From NCBI GenBank assembly GCA_030550695.1, contig JAUQOX010000037.1:1-16174 (forward strand): DNA of 16,174 nucleotides, in the 5' to 3' direction. The translations under genes and the position numbers were made by a program. The stretch comes from Gemmatimonadota bacterium. GTDB taxonomy: Bacteria > Gemmatimonadota > Gemmatimonadetes > Longimicrobiales > Gaopeijiaceae. Below are positions 1 through 5,485 of this stretch, piece after piece. The notes beneath the pieces were generated by a model. The model worked only from the letters and a program-made list of their open reading frames with translations, made no database searches and was not told where the DNA came from. Numbering within the stretch: position 1 is the first letter of the stretch; each line of letters starts with the position of its first letter.

Positions 1-936
1 CACGAGAAGAAGGCTTCTGGCCAATCCCCCCGTGAGGAGAATCCGCTCCACCTCTCCCTTGAGGACCGCAGCCATGGCTCCGATCTCCTTGGCAATCTGA
101 TAGGCCATAGCTTCGTACACGAGCCGGGCGTAGGCGTCACCTGCCTCGATGCGGGCCTCCACCTCCCGGGCATCGTCCGTCCCCAAGTGACTCATGAGCC
201 CGCCGCGCCGGAGGGTCAACTCCCGCAATTCCCGCTGGGAGTAGCGACCGGAGAAGGCCAGGTCGAGAAGCTCCTGGGTGGGAAGGCCCCCAGCCCGGCA
301 TGGAGAAAAGGGGCCGCCGCTGTTGGCGTTGTTGGCATCCAGGATCCTCCCGTCCCTCACGGGGCATACCGAAATGCCTCCGCCCAGGTGTGCTACCACG
401 AAGCTGGATCCCTCCATCCGCCTCCCCTCCCTGCGGCAGACCTCCCTCACCAAGGCATGAATGCTGAGGGCATGGCTCAAAGCCCGCCGCGGGATCTCCT
501 TGAGCCCCGAAATCCGGGCCAGCTCGATGAACTCGTCGGTGGACACCGGGTCCACCACGAACGCCGGAACAACCGCCCCCCCTCCGCCCGAGGCTTCCAG
601 GGCCAGCTCCCAAGCCAGGGCGCACCCCAGATTGGAGGCATGAAGCCCCTGAAGGTTGCTCCGGGCGTCGGCCAGCATGGCTTCGTTCACCCGGTAGGTC
701 CCGCCTTCCACCGGCCGGAGGAGGCCGCCCCTCCCCACCACAGCCCTCAGGTCCGCCGGGGCCACCCCCACCTCTGCCAGCCACTCCCTCACCCCTTGGA
801 GCCGGCCGGGGAAACTCTCCCATATCCCTAAGCCGTGGCCCCCCGCGGGCGCCGGCAAGTTGGCCTCCACCCGACACTCCTCTTCCCGGAAGAGGGCCAC
901 CTTGGTGGAGGTGGATCCGGGGTTCACGGCCAGCAC
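1..936 (-). CDS. buk: Butyrate kinase, C-terminus cut by window edge
   Basis: Probable butyrate kinase of the acetate/butyrate kinase (ASKHA) family, which converts butyryl phosphate plus ADP to butyrate plus ATP in the cytoplasm. The 312 codons in the window carry the N-terminal phosphate-binding motif NPGSTSTK (about residues 5-12), VVGRGGLLRPV (66-76), HASNLG (99-104), DPVSTDEF (129-136), AHLGGGIS (182-189), GPFSPCRAGGLPT (208-220) and TGGLA (302-306). Family members are about 355 residues, so about 45 are missing beyond position 1. Start choice: the GTG at 936 has AAGGAG at 943-948 with a 6-nt gap and puts NPGST where relatives have it. An ATG at 1068, behind a GAGG, would add 44 Arg/Gly/Pro-rich residues that look non-coding. 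In relatives I recall Glu where GPFSPC has Cys. Substrate could also be isobutyrate or another branched acid. Its divergent neighbour is a MarR regulator. Confidence 0.9.
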   Translation of the reverse strand, partial: MLAVNPGSTSTKVALFREEECRVEANLPAPAGGHGLGIWESFPGRLQGVREWLAEVGVAPADLRAVVGRGGLLRPVEGGTYRVNEAMLADARSNLQGLHASNLGCALAWELALEASGGGGAVVPAFVVDPVSTDEFIELARISGLKEIPRRALSHALSIHALVREVCRREGRRMEGSSFVVAHLGGGISVCPVRDGRILDANNANSGGPFSPCRAGGLPTQELLDLAFSGRYSQRELRELTLRRGGLMSHLGTDDAREVEARIEAGDAYARLVYEAMAYQIAKEIGAMAAVLKGEVERILLTGGLARSLLLV

Positions 937-1107
937 CAGAAGCTCCTTCGCCCCTTGGCCCGGCGGCCCCTCCTGGGGCGCCCGCCCACCTCGAGCCCGC
1001 CGTTCGTCTGGCTCCTCAGGGGGCAACCCCACCCTCCCCCGGGACGCGTTCACCCTCGCCGTCATCATCTTCGGATTCCTCGTCGTCAGATCGCCCTTGG
1101 CCGGCCC

Positions 1108-1137
1108 TTGTCATCTTTTGTTAACAGCGCAAATATT
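1108..1137 (+). promoter_or_regulatory. Possible promoter of the MarR gene
   Basis: TTGTCA at 1108-1113 matches the sigma-70 -35 consensus at five of six bases. AATATT at 1132-1137 lies 18 bp further on and matches the -10 at four of six. The pair sits in the only AT-rich patch between the two divergent genes, about 120 bp upstream of the MarR start. The assignment rests on consensus matching alone. Confidence 0.25.
1119..1126. promoter_or_regulatory. Palindrome TGTTAACA, candidate operator
   Basis: This is a perfect 8-bp palindrome between the putative -35 and -10 elements of the MarR gene, in the shared region with butyrate kinase. Such a position would fit autorepression by the adjacent MarR protein, but real MarR sites are usually 16-20 bp, so this may be only a core. 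A separate pair, ATATTCA at 1133-1139 and TGAATAT at 1171-1177, forms a spaced inverted repeat nearby. Confidence 0.25.
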
Positions 1138-1200
1138 CACGGGCGTTATGTGGCCTGGAGGGCCGGGGGATGAATATGCGGCGGAAAGGGTGGGGGGGGA

Positions 1201-1210
1201 AACCGCGGTT
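1201..1210. promoter_or_regulatory. Palindrome AACCGCGGTT, candidate operator
   Basis: This is a perfect 10-bp palindrome 47 bp upstream of the MarR start, just after a G-rich run. It lies between the predicted promoter and the start codon, where a bound repressor could block transcription. Its role is inferred from symmetry and position only. Confidence 0.25.
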
Positions 1211-1257
1211 CTACCGGTCGCCGTCGGGCGAACCATCCTAGCCGGGGAGAGGGGACC

Positions 1258-1896
1258 GTGAGCGCCATCAACGACTTCCTGGGGAGCGTACGGATCCTGG
1301 CCTCCACCATCGAGGAATGGATGGAGGAGGAACTCAAGGACATCGCCAAGGACCGGGTGACGCCGGCACAGCTCAAGGTCTTGAAGCTGGTAGCCCGTAC
1401 CAACGCCCGTCGCATCGGGGACGTGGCCGATTTTCTGGCGGTGAGCAATGCGGCCGCCAGCAAGGCGGTGGACCGGTTGGTGCGCAGGGGGTTGCTCCGC
1501 AGAACGGAAGCGCCCAGTGACCGCCGGGCTGTGGAACTCTCCTTGACCCCGGAGGGACGCACGCTTCTGGCCCAGTACGAAGCGGCCACGGCCCAGGTCC
1601 TCAAGGCTGTCTTCGGCGACCTCCCCCCCGAGCAGTTGGAAGGGACCGCCCGCTTTCTGGACGAACTCTCCACACGGATCGTACGGGAAGGGAAGGCCCG
1701 GGAGGGGATCTGCCTCCGCTGTGGAATCCACTTCCGGGACCGCTGTCTGCTTCGCCAGTACGTGGGGCGGCACTGCTACTTCTTCTTGCACAAGGACCAC
1801 CACAATCTGGCCGGCGCCCCCGCCTCCTCCTCCCTCCCCCCCTCGCCCGGAGACTCCATGGCCCCGGCCAAAGGGTCGCCGCTACCCCGCCGCTGA
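1258..1896 (+). CDS. MarR-family transcriptional regulator with C-terminal four-cysteine module
   Basis: This 212-residue protein has a MarR-type winged helix: helix-turn-helix around residues 52-80 (RIGDVADFLAVSNAAASKAV), and the wing with the family pattern SDRRAVELSLTPEG (87-100). Flanking helices (about 5-35 and 103-145) would form the dimer interface. After the normal MarR end it carries Cys152, Cys155, Cys163 and Cys173 (C-x2-C-x7-C-x9-C) with His157, His172, His178, His181 and His182 close by, which suggests a Zn or Fe-S site, then a Pro/Ser-rich tail of about 25 residues. The start is GTG behind GAGAGGGG. It is divergent from butyrate kinase across about 320 bp (190 bp if the kinase starts at 1068), so control of that gene and of itself is the obvious guess. 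Ligand and metal are unknown. Confidence 0.9.
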   Translation: MSAINDFLGSVRILASTIEEWMEEELKDIAKDRVTPAQLKVLKLVARTNARRIGDVADFLAVSNAAASKAVDRLVRRGLLRRTEAPSDRRAVELSLTPEGRTLLAQYEAATAQVLKAVFGDLPPEQLEGTARFLDELSTRIVREGKAREGICLRCGIHFRDRCLLRQYVGRHCYFFLHKDHHNLAGAPASSSLPPSPGDSMAPAKGSPLPRR

Positions 1897-1931
1897 TCCC
1901 CCCTTGGGCTGGGAGGCGGCAGCCGCCCGTT

Positions 1932-1971
1932 CCGGCCCCCGGGGCCGGCGCCCCGTCCTGGTCGGCGCCGG
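1932..1971 (+). terminator. Two overlapping GC hairpins after the MarR gene
   Basis: CCGGCCCC (1932-1939) and GGGGCCGG (1941-1948) are perfect 8-bp arms around one base, so the tip must open to form a loop. CCGGCGCC (1945-1952) and GGCGCCGG (1964-1971) are perfect 8-bp arms around 11 bases. The two share 1945-1948 and so cannot form together. They begin 36 bp after the MarR stop. There is no T-tract, so this is not a textbook intrinsic terminator. Confidence 0.3.
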
Positions 1972-2170
1972 ACGGACCGTCGGGCAGCTCCCGCAAGACC
2001 GGAGCTCCCCGGCTCTGAACGTTTTCGGCGCGTCGCGTGTCATGAGGGTAGCCGACGGACGGCTGAAAATTCCCCCGGGAGTCAGGTTCTCCAGCCGATC
2101 CAGACCTGGCTCCCACCTGCCCCACAGGCCGGTTCGACAGCCGCCGGCCGAACATCCCACCTCACATCGG

Positions 2171-2197
2171 GCGGGGCCCCCCCACGGGGGACCCCGC
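2171..2197. other. Strong inverted repeat in gene-free stretch
   Basis: GCGGGG (2171-2176) pairs with CCCCGC (2192-2197), and after one C/A mismatch CCCCC (2178-2182) pairs with GGGGG (2186-2190) around a three-base loop CAC. That gives an 11-bp stem with one mismatch, 146 bp upstream of the membrane protein start. No T-tract follows on either strand, so function is unknown. Confidence 0.35.
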
Positions 2198-2342
2198 TCC
2201 CGCCTTATGGGGGCAGTTGCAGCCTGGAGCCGCCCCCCCGTTCAGTCCAGCTCGTTTCCACGAACTTTGCCGACCCACTCGGGTAGGTCAGACGTCTCGG
2301 TCCGAACCCTCCTCCAAAACCCAACCGCCGAACTTCGGAGCC

Positions 2343-2714
2343 ATGTCCTACATCGCTTACAAACTCGTTCACCTTGCGGGGGTCTTCGCCCTTCTGGTGG
2401 CCCTTGCAGGGATGGCAGGCCACGCCGCCTCAGGCCGACCCAAGGAGGAAGGCGGAGGTTACCGTCTCTTCCTGGTGCTTCATGGACTTGGGGCCCTGCT
2501 GGCTCTGGTCGGAGGCTTCGGCCTCCTGGCCGTCATGGGACTCCACCCTCCCGCGCTTCCGGGCTGGGCATGGAGCAAGGTGGTGCTCTGGATTCTGTTG
2601 GGGGCCCTCATCGCCGTTCCTTATCGCAGGCGGGCGTGGAGCCTCCCCCTCCTTTTGGGGCTGCCCGTGGCCGCCCTGTTGGGGGCCTACCTGGGCATGT
2701 TCAAGCCCTTCTGA
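2343..2714 (+). CDS. Small four-helix integral membrane protein of unknown function
   Basis: This 123-residue protein has four predicted transmembrane helices, roughly residues 6-23, 43-65, 78-94 and 100-119, with a short polar loop (about 29-41) and a basic segment YRRR (94-97). Histidines at 10, 27, 47 and 68 lie in or near the first two helices and could hint at a cofactor or redox role, but I cannot name the family. The start at 2343 has GGAG three bases upstream; in-frame sequence further upstream is Pro/Ser-rich and unlike a membrane protein. It is convergent with the rhomboid gene, with 47 bp between the two ends. The preceding 446 bp hold no gene, so it probably has its own promoter. 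Confidence 0.75.
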   Translation: MSYIAYKLVHLAGVFALLVALAGMAGHAASGRPKEEGGGYRLFLVLHGLGALLALVGGFGLLAVMGLHPPALPGWAWSKVVLWILLGALIAVPYRRRAWSLPLLLGLPVAALLGAYLGMFKPF

Positions 2715-2715
2715 A

Positions 2716-2728
2716 CCCCCGGAGGGGG
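2716..2728. terminator. Short hairpin between convergent genes
   Basis: CCCCC (2716-2720) and GGGGG (2724-2728) flank GGA, immediately after the membrane protein stop and facing the end of the rhomboid gene. A short GC stem between convergent genes could end transcription, but no T-tract follows. Confidence 0.2.
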
Positions 2729-2761
2729 ATCTCCGTGCCCTCCGGACCGGTGGGCGGGTTT

Positions 2762-3544
2762 TCAGTTCGCGGGCCCTTCGGCGAATCGGTCCAAGAGGGC
2801 CCTCTCCGCAGGGGTGAGGGCTCCGACCCCTTCCCGCTCGGCCTTGGCCAGAAGTCGCTCCACCTCTTCCCGATTCAGGATATGGAGCTGGTCCAGGCGG
2901 ATGGCCCGCCAGCGCTTGAGGGGGTCCCCCTGAGCTGCCCTGGCTGCGGCCTGGGCCAGGGTGGCGGCGGGAGTGGCCATGGGTCGCCACTGCCGTAGAT
3001 ACCGGTGCCGCCGCCAAGCCAGATACGCATACCCGAAGGCAAATCCTCCCAGGTGGGCGAAATGGGCCACCCCCGCCTGGGTGCCGGTGACCCCGCTCCA
3101 GAGGGCCATGACCGCCATAGCCGCCACCAGCCACCGGGCTTGCACCGGTAACACCCCCCACAGGAGGATGGGCTCCCTGGGCCAGAAGTAGGCGAAGGCC
3201 AAGAGGATCCCGAATACCGCTCCCGAAGCCCCCACCACGGCGGCGTGGCGGGCAAACAGGAAGGAGAAGGCCGCCCCCCCCAACCCGCTCCAAAGGTAGA
3301 GGCCCAGGAAGTGCCGGCTCCCCAGCTGCCTCTCCAGGCGGGGTCCGAAAAAGAAGAGGCCCAGCATGTTGAAGAAGAGGTGCCCCAACCCCCCGTGGAG
3401 GAACATGTAGGTCACCACGGTCCAGGGCCGAAAGGGCACCGCCCAGGGGATCAGGGCGAGCTGGGCGAAGAGACGGCTCCCCGGGGGGGCCACGAAGTAG
3501 AGAAACACGTTGGCCCCCAACAGGCGAAGGACCCAGGGAGTCAT
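2762..3544 (-). CDS. Rhomboid-family intramembrane serine protease
   Basis: This 260-residue membrane protein is a rhomboid protease, which cleaves transmembrane segments of other proteins within the lipid bilayer. The catalytic serine motif GASG puts Ser107 as nucleophile; AHLGGF puts His164 as its partner; and HGGLGHLFFN (50-59) supplies the His/Asn oxyanion-type residues of the second helix. About six transmembrane helices span residues 5-180. A soluble tail (181-260) ends in a helical segment with LTPAERALLDRF (243-254), a tail type I recall from other bacterial rhomboids. The start at 3544 has AAAGGAG eight bases upstream; in-frame sequence further upstream is low-complexity. It lies 175 bp downstream of pyruvate kinase on the same strand and may be co-transcribed. 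Its substrate cannot be predicted. Confidence 0.93.
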   Translation of the reverse strand: MTPWVLRLLGANVFLYFVAPPGSRLFAQLALIPWAVPFRPWTVVTYMFLHGGLGHLFFNMLGLFFFGPRLERQLGSRHFLGLYLWSGLGGAAFSFLFARHAAVVGASGAVFGILLAFAYFWPREPILLWGVLPVQARWLVAAMAVMALWSGVTGTQAGVAHFAHLGGFAFGYAYLAWRRHRYLRQWRPMATPAATLAQAAARAAQGDPLKRWRAIRLDQLHILNREEVERLLAKAEREGVGALTPAERALLDRFAEGPAN

Positions 3545-3719
3545 AGGTTTTTCTCCTTTCTGGCCGGCCGGCTCGGGTCTCGCCCTCGGCGAAGGGATCG
3601 ACGGGGGCTGGAGTCCCCGCAGCCCTCCCCCTCCCCGTCGCCCCTCGGAGTGGACCGACACCCGACGGCCAAGCCCTTCCTTTCCTTCCCCCTAACCCAT
3701 CCGGGCCCCGATTCCCACC

Positions 3720-5177
3720 TCATACCCGGCACACGGAGATGGTAGGTACGTTCAACTTGGGATCCCATTGGAAGCCCCGAACCTCCAACACGTAGTCCCC
3801 CTCCTGCGCCAGTCCGTGCTCCCGGACCAGCTGACGGGTCTGGTTCCGGGAAGGATCCGGATCCAAGGTCTCCACCAAGACCGGCTCCACTCCCCAGAAC
3901 AGGGTGGTCCGGCGCTGGGCAACAGGGTCCGTCATGGCGGCCAGGATAGGCGCCTGCGGTCGGCCGGCACTGACTTTGCCGGCGGTCCACCCGCTTCGGG
4001 TGTATACGACAATCCCCTTTACCATGAGGTCCCACGACAGGAGGGACGTGGCCCGAGCCACCGCCTCCTCCAGCTTCACGGGTCTCCCCCCGCTCCCCGG
4101 GCCTGGTGAGCCCCCCGCAAGCCCCTGGCGTTCCCAAAGGTAACCCTCGGCCTCTCGAATCACCCGATCCATGGTCTCCACCGCCTGGACGGGAAAGGCT
4201 CCGCTGGCCGTCTCTGCGGCCAGCATGACCGCGTCGGCCCCGTTGTAGACGGCATGGAACACGTCCATGACCTCGGCCCGGGTGGGCCGGGGACTCCGCA
4301 CCATGGACTCCAGCATTTGCGTAGCCACGATCACCGGCTTTTCCCTCTGCCGGGCCAGCGCTACCAGTTGGCTCTGGACGATGGGCACTTTTTCGGGAGG
4401 AAGCTCCACCCCCAGATCCCCCCGGGCCACCATGATGCCGTCCGAAGCCTCCAGGATCTCCTCCACCCGATCCAAGGCCTCCAGCTTCTCGATCTTGGCC
4501 ACCAGCAGGGCTTCCCCGCCCCGGGAATCTCTCAGTTCGCGCAGTTCCTCGAGGTCCGACGCCCGCCGGACGAAGGACAAGGCGAGGAAATCCACCCCTA
4601 AGTCCAAGGCGAAGCCGGCATCCAGGCGATCCTTTTCGGTGAGGGCGGGGGCCGAGACGGCCACGCCGGGCAGGTTCATGCCTTTTCGATCCTTGAGAGT
4701 GCCCCCCGTGACGACCCGGCACTGCACTTCCGTCCCCTCCACCTTCAGGACTTCCAGCTCCAGAGCTCCATCGTCCAGAAGGATCCGGTCCCCCGGTCCC
4801 ACGTCCCGGGCCAGCCCGGGATATTGGGAGGGGATCAGACCCGGCTCTCCCAAGACGTCCCGGGTGGTCACCGTCACCATTTCCCCGGCCCTCATTTCCA
4901 CCGCCCCCCCCCGAAAGAGGCCAGCCCGGATCTTGGGCCCACCCAGGTCGGCCAGGATGCCCACCGTAGCTCCGAGGGCCTGGGCTGCCCGCCGGACCTG
5001 TCGAACCATGTCGGCATGGAGGTCATGCCCGCCGTGGGAGAGGTTCAGGCGGAACACGTTCACGCCCGCCCTCAGGAGCTCCTCGAGGACTTGCGGATCC
5101 TCCGTAGAGGGGCCCAGGGTAGCCACGATTTTCGTACGCCTCTTCTGGAGACGTGGGACACCCGTCACGACGGGCAT
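3720..5177 (-). CDS. pyk: Pyruvate kinase
   Basis: Pyruvate kinase transfers phosphate from phosphoenolpyruvate to ADP, the last ATP-forming step of glycolysis, in the cytosol. The 485-residue protein has the expected length for the short bacterial form. Visible motifs are RRTKIVATLGPST (13-25), FRLNLSHG (42-49), ADLGGPKIR (76-84), the active-site stretch LVAKIEK (225-231) with catalytic Lys228 and metal ligand Glu230, MVARGDLGVE (249-258), ATQMLESM (285-292) and NGADAVMLAAETA (312-324). The C-terminal domain runs from about 365 to 485. Lys82 in GPKIR, with Leu at the preceding key position, is the pattern reported for K+-independent enzymes, whereas K+-dependent ones have GPEIR. The start at 5177 follows AAAGGAGAG. 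It is divergent from the glycosidase pair across about 310 bp. Confidence 0.97.
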   Translation of the reverse strand: MPVVTGVPRLQKRRTKIVATLGPSTEDPQVLEELLRAGVNVFRLNLSHGGHDLHADMVRQVRRAAQALGATVGILADLGGPKIRAGLFRGGAVEMRAGEMVTVTTRDVLGEPGLIPSQYPGLARDVGPGDRILLDDGALELEVLKVEGTEVQCRVVTGGTLKDRKGMNLPGVAVSAPALTEKDRLDAGFALDLGVDFLALSFVRRASDLEELRELRDSRGGEALLVAKIEKLEALDRVEEILEASDGIMVARGDLGVELPPEKVPIVQSQLVALARQREKPVIVATQMLESMVRSPRPTRAEVMDVFHAVYNGADAVMLAAETASGAFPVQAVETMDRVIREAEGYLWERQGLAGGSPGPGSGGRPVKLEEAVARATSLLSWDLMVKGIVVYTRSGWTAGKVSAGRPQAPILAAMTDPVAQRRTTLFWGVEPVLVETLDPDPSRNQTRQLVREHGLAQEGDYVLEVRGFQWDPKLNVPTISVCRV

Positions 5178-5262
5178 GCCTCTCTCCTTTCCAGGTATCG
5201 GGCCGGCCTCCGACCCAAGGCCGGCCGCAGGATCGGTCGCCGGCGGGGCCGGAGCATGCGCC

Positions 5263-5291
5263 CCCCCCTCCTTGGCCGGGGGGGAGGGGGG
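5263..5291. promoter_or_regulatory. Stable GC hairpin in the pyk leader or glycosidase upstream region
   Basis: CCCCCCTCC (5263-5271) and GGAGGGGGG (5283-5291) are a perfect 9-bp inverted repeat around 11 bases. If the -10 element proposed at 5298-5303 is used for pyk, this hairpin would sit at the very 5' end of the pyk transcript, where it could protect the RNA or tune expression. On the other strand it would lie upstream of the glycosidase. Confidence 0.35.
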
Positions 5292-5297
5292 TCCCAA

Positions 5298-5303
5298 ATT
5301 ACA
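5298..5303 (-). promoter_or_regulatory. Possible -10 element of pyk
   Basis: Read on the minus strand this is TGTAAT, five of six matches to TATAAT, in the only AT-rich patch of the intergenic region and about 120 bp upstream of the pyk start. The sequence 17 bp upstream (GTCGCG) is a poor -35, so the call is tentative. Confidence 0.25.
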
Positions 5304-5485
5304 CGGGGTACGCCGGCACCCGCGACCCCCCGACACCCTTCTGAAGGGGCCCCGGGGGCATGGGATTTCCCAGGGTCCTCGGCACCCCCGTCCCCCCCCG
5401 TGCCCCGGCATCCTTGCCCATGGAGAACGGCCACGCCGTCCCGAGCTCCCCTGTCCGAGGGAAACCCCCGTCCCGGATCGGCCCT

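Larger units (their letters stand above)
1897..2342. other. 446-bp gene-free stretch rich in GC hairpins
   Basis: No convincing coding region is visible here on either strand: the open frames that cross it are Arg/Pro/Gly-rich and carry over from neighbouring genes in other frames. I looked for tRNA, tmRNA, SRP, RNase P and cobalamin or glycine riboswitch signatures and recognised none. It holds several inverted repeats, listed separately, and must contain the promoter of the downstream membrane protein gene. Confidence 0.5.
5178..5485. other. 308-bp divergent control region between pyk and the glycosidase operon
   Basis: This stretch must hold the promoters of both pyruvate kinase and the exported glycosidase. 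It contains a stable hairpin (5263-5291) and one AT-rich patch (5295-5303). In-frame ATG codons at 5360 and 5420 could extend the glycosidase upstream, but the extra residues are Pro-rich and would bury the signal peptide. I see no other gene here. Confidence 0.5.

Noticed and set aside
187..831. Plus-strand and other minus-strand frames in the first 1 kb
   Set aside because: The true gene there is butyrate kinase on the minus strand, open to the window edge; the other frames show no motif.
2127..2150. GGTTCGA stretch resembling a tRNA T-loop
   Set aside because: The flanking bases do not form a 5-bp T stem, and no acceptor or anticodon arm can be placed around it.
1882..2160. 92-codon minus-strand frame in the gene-free stretch, with several cysteines
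   Set aside because: It runs into the MarR coding region on the opposite strand, is Arg/Gly-rich and has no supporting start signal or recognisable motif.
1721..2998. Plus-strand open frame of 425 codons spanning the MarR tail, the gap and the membrane protein
   Set aside because: It overlaps two better-supported genes in another frame and its translation is low-complexity.
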